This document shows positions 22,540 to 24,054 of a DNA stretch of 24,054 nt, piece by piece. The stretch comes from an uncultured Eubacterium sp. (lineage in GTDB: Bacteria; Bacillota; Clostridia; Lachnospirales; Lachnospiraceae): the NCBI GenBank assembly GCA_958446835.1, contig CAUCXT010000037.1:1-24054 (forward strand), written 5' to 3'. Numbering within the stretch: the stretch's first letter is position 1; each line of letters opens with the position of its first letter. The notes under the pieces were generated by a model. That model saw only the letters and a program-made list of their open reading frames with translations. It had not been told where the DNA came from and did no database searches. Both the position numbers and the translations under genes were made by a program.

Positions 22540-23295
22540 ATGAATGATAATCAAGAACTAATCCTGAAAGGCAGGTATACTGCTTACATGGAACAGATTG
22601 AAAAATATTATAATGGTACAATCGACCGTACACAGCCTATTGTCATTGGCATGACAACCAATGCTCTTGCAATCTCCGGAGCTGACAGCAGCCTGGAACT
22701 CACAATAAACATAAAAACCCTTAATAAATGTATTGGCTCGCCCGATGATATATACCACGGACACCTTCTCGATAGAAATATTATTGAGCAGCTTCCATTT
22801 CAGCTTGAGAACCCGGTGATGATATTTAAAAATACTGAGAAACATTCTCTCATCTGTATAACCGACCTTCAGGACAGCTCCGGACATGGTATCATGATTG
22901 CTGTTGCGCTGGAGCAAGTAAACAAGCAACATATGGTCAATAGAATAAGCAGCTTGTATGGAAAAGACCATATATATAATTATATATCTTCACAACTTGC
23001 TCAGAACAATCTAATTGCAGCAAACAAAGAAAAAGCTGATATAATGCTTCAATCTAGAGGGCTCCAATTGCCCAAAGAGGAAACATATATCAGCTATAAT
23101 GACAGTATACCATATTCTATTGATAATGTCAAACAGACTTTAGACACTGATAAATGCCAAACTGCTATATCGCACTTTTTATCTGAGCTAGAAAGCAACT
23201 GCTTTAATCAAACTGAGAAATTAATAAATAATTACAAACAATTACTGTACTATAAAAAATATCATAATGCAACCCTTGATGATATAAGCAAGTAA
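22540..23295 (+). CDS. MuF-C (barnase-like) domain protein, interrupted by an in-frame stop
   Basis: 251 residues from the ATG at 22540, with GAGG 7 bases upstream. Residues 75-195 resemble the phage MuF C-terminal domain of the BECR/barnase-like fold: a LENPVMIFKN strand, SLICITDLQDSSGHGIMIAV, VNRISSLYGKDHIYNYI, NLIAANKEKADIML and RGLQLPKEETY. Such domains are predicted RNases and occur as toxins or in polyvalent phage and plasmid proteins. The frame ends at TAA (23293-23295) but stays open in the same frame for 34 more codons to TAA at 23398-23400, giving YIADSSNPYINAIGNELKEQ and more. This looks like a nonsense mutation or possible readthrough. Codons 165-185 correspond to the sequence duplicated at 23409-23469. 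Confidence 0.7.
   Translation: MNDNQELILKGRYTAYMEQIEKYYNGTIDRTQPIVIGMTTNALAISGADSSLELTINIKTLNKCIGSPDDIYHGHLLDRNIIEQLPFQLENPVMIFKNTEKHSLICITDLQDSSGHGIMIAVALEQVNKQHMVNRISSLYGKDHIYNYISSQLAQNNLIAANKEKADIMLQSRGLQLPKEETYISYNDSIPYSIDNVKQTLDTDKCQTAISHFLSELESNCFNQTEKLINNYKQLLYYKKYHNATLDDISK
23034..23095 (+). repeat. Direct repeat, copy 1 (inside the MuF-C gene)
   Basis: A 62-base stretch coding for ADIMLQSRGLQLPKEETYIS. It can fold: AGCTGATATaATG pairs with CATATATCAGCT with one bulged A, CTTC pairs with GAGG, and GGGC pairs with GCCC. A diverged copy lies 375 bases downstream. Confidence 0.8.
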
Positions 23296-23400
23296 TATAT
23301 TGCTGATAGCTCAAATCCTTATATAAATGCCATCGGCAATGAACTTAAAGAGCAGGAACTGATTCGATGTGACGATGTTGCTGCTACCCTTGAATTTTAA
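23296..23400 (+). pseudogene. 34 open codons after the MuF-C stop
   Basis: Directly after the TAA at 23293 the same frame runs on for 34 sense codons and ends with TAA at 23398. The peptide (YIADSSNPYINAIGNELKEQ, then ELIRCDDVAATLEF) has a normal composition and helical character, as expected of the former C-terminus of the MuF-C protein. Confidence 0.55.
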
Positions 23401-23408
23401 TAAAACAA

Positions 23409-23469
23409 AACTGATATATGCTTCGATCTAGAGGGCTCTACTTGCCCAAAGAAGAAACATATATCAGTT
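23409..23469 (+). repeat. Direct repeat, copy 2: hairpin element upstream of the relaxase gene
   Basis: 61 bases, about 89% identical to copy 1. Perfect 12-bp outer arms AACTGATATATG and CATATATCAGTT enclose CTTC/GAAG and GGGC/GCCC pairs. The outer stem has a compensatory G-C to A-T change relative to copy 1, the bulged A is gone, and a U-G pair became U-A. It lies 64 bases before the relaxase ATG, so it is a candidate origin-of-transfer element or structured leader RNA. The last codons of the reading frame shared with copy 1 end in TAA. Confidence 0.7.
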
Positions 23470-23533
23470 AATTATTGTATACCACATTATGTTTAATTTG
23501 TCAAGCTCAATTATAATTAAGAAAGGACTTATA

Positions 23534-24054
23534 ATGCCACACAATATTTTAATGTCTAAAATCCGCTGCTACAATCCCAATAAATCACACGCAGCGCTCA
23601 AAAATCTGAACTATATTGTATATATAGGGACACGCCCCGGTGTAGACCTCACAGACGTTAAGCTTGATGAGCTCACTGCTATTACTGAAGAAGATATTAC
23701 ACCTGACGAACCGTCTGCCAACTCCCAATACATTTATTACATTGCCAAACGCCAGAACAGTCAAGGCTTGTTTGGCAATTTTGAATTTAACAACATCACC
23801 GAAGTGGCTCACGAGGTGAGAGATATAACCGACGCCGGTGTAAATGTCTATAGAGGCATTGTATCATTGTCCGAGGAAGATGCTGTAGCGCTTGGGTATA
23901 ACAAAAAAGACGCCTGGGTCAAATACATGCACTCTGTTATGAATGATGTCGGAAACAGCTTTGGAATTCCCTTAACTGCGCTTAAATGGTGTGCCGCAGT
24001 TCACATGGAGCAGGGGCACCCACACTGTCACTATACATTCTGGCGGACAGACGG
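23534..24054 (+). CDS. Relaxase, MobP3/MobL-like (3' end outside window)
   Basis: ATG at 23534 with AAAGGA upstream; open for 173 codons to the window end. The N-terminus (MSKIRCYNPNKSHAALKNLNYIV, YIGTRPGVD) is the start pattern of clostridial MobP3/MobL relaxases. It continues with an SLFG-like segment (QGLFGNFEF), a VYRGIVSLSEEDAVALGY strand and the metal-binding motif AAVHMEQGHPHCHYTFW, which supplies the HUH-type histidines. Relaxases nick the origin of transfer and lead the strand to the recipient. The catalytic Tyr would lie in the N-terminal helices; Tyr13, Tyr28 and Tyr31 are candidates. It is the last gene seen of the plus-strand operon. Confidence 0.88.
   Translation, partial: MPHNILMSKIRCYNPNKSHAALKNLNYIVYIGTRPGVDLTDVKLDELTAITEEDITPDEPSANSQYIYYIAKRQNSQGLFGNFEFNNITEVAHEVRDITDAGVNVYRGIVSLSEEDAVALGYNKKDAWVKYMHSVMNDVGNSFGIPLTALKWCAAVHMEQGHPHCHYTFWRTD

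Noticed and set aside
23401..23480. The hairpin at 23409-23469 as a simple plus-strand terminator
   Set aside because: No T-run follows it on the plus strand. The T-rich side is on the minus strand, where there is no gene to end.

Overview
This window looks like part of a conjugative element (integrative element or plasmid) from an anaerobic Firmicute, most likely a Lachnospiraceae-type clostridium. The evidence is the AT-rich intergenic DNA, AGGAGG-type ribosome binding sites, TTGACA/TATAAT promoters, single-membrane (monoderm) transfer proteins, and a partial relaxase resembling the clostridial MobP3/MobL type. No rRNA, tRNA or CRISPR array was seen, and no integrase of the usual large ICE type, so ICE versus plasmid cannot be decided here.

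Layout. (1) 1-2.7 kb, minus strand: two cargo genes for the cell surface. One is a secreted protein with a Listeria-Bacteroides-type repeat, cut by the window edge. The other is a lipoprotein with a Ser/Thr-rich stalk and two 80-residue Cys-rich repeats. (2) 2.9-3.9 kb, minus strand: a two-gene cassette of a Panacea-domain (DUF4065) antitoxin candidate and a small partner protein, with its own promoter and a palindromic operator candidate. (3) 4.1-4.4 kb, plus strand: a strong promoter, a leader, a 29-codon ORF and a terminator inside that ORF, with no gene downstream on that strand. (4) 4.4-21.4 kb, minus strand: one tightly packed gene array of about 17 kb. Its first half encodes a conjugative type IV secretion system: a VirD4-type coupling protein, small and polytopic membrane proteins of VirB2/VirB6 character, PrgI, SSB, a YopX-like protein and a two-gene VirB4. 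Its second half encodes a nearly complete Tad/Flp pilus machine: CpaE/TadZ-like, CpaF ATPase, TadB, TadC, Flp-like pilin, two pseudopilins, CpaB/RcpC and a prepilin peptidase. A DUF5710-type protein and an HD-GYP cyclic-di-GMP phosphodiesterase lie between them. (5) 21.5 kb to the end, plus strand, divergent: a very short tyrosine recombinase, an RHH (MobC-like) protein, a MuF-C-domain protein, and the 5' part of a relaxase gene.

How it may work together (inference): the relaxase and RHH protein process the DNA at an origin of transfer. The coupling protein, VirB4 and the membrane proteins move it. The Tad machine in the same array would build a Flp-type pilus that could bring cells together, with HD-GYP tying this to c-di-GMP. 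The array adds a CpaF (VirB11/GspE superfamily) ATPase, a class that Gram-positive T4SSs usually lack. This Tad-T4SS hybrid array is the best candidate for an underdescribed system.

A second unusual feature lies in front of the relaxase: a 61-bp hairpin that is a diverged copy of an internal piece of the neighbouring MuF-C gene. Changes between the copies preserve or improve base pairing. The same MuF-C gene carries an in-frame TAA, after which the frame stays open for 34 more codons.
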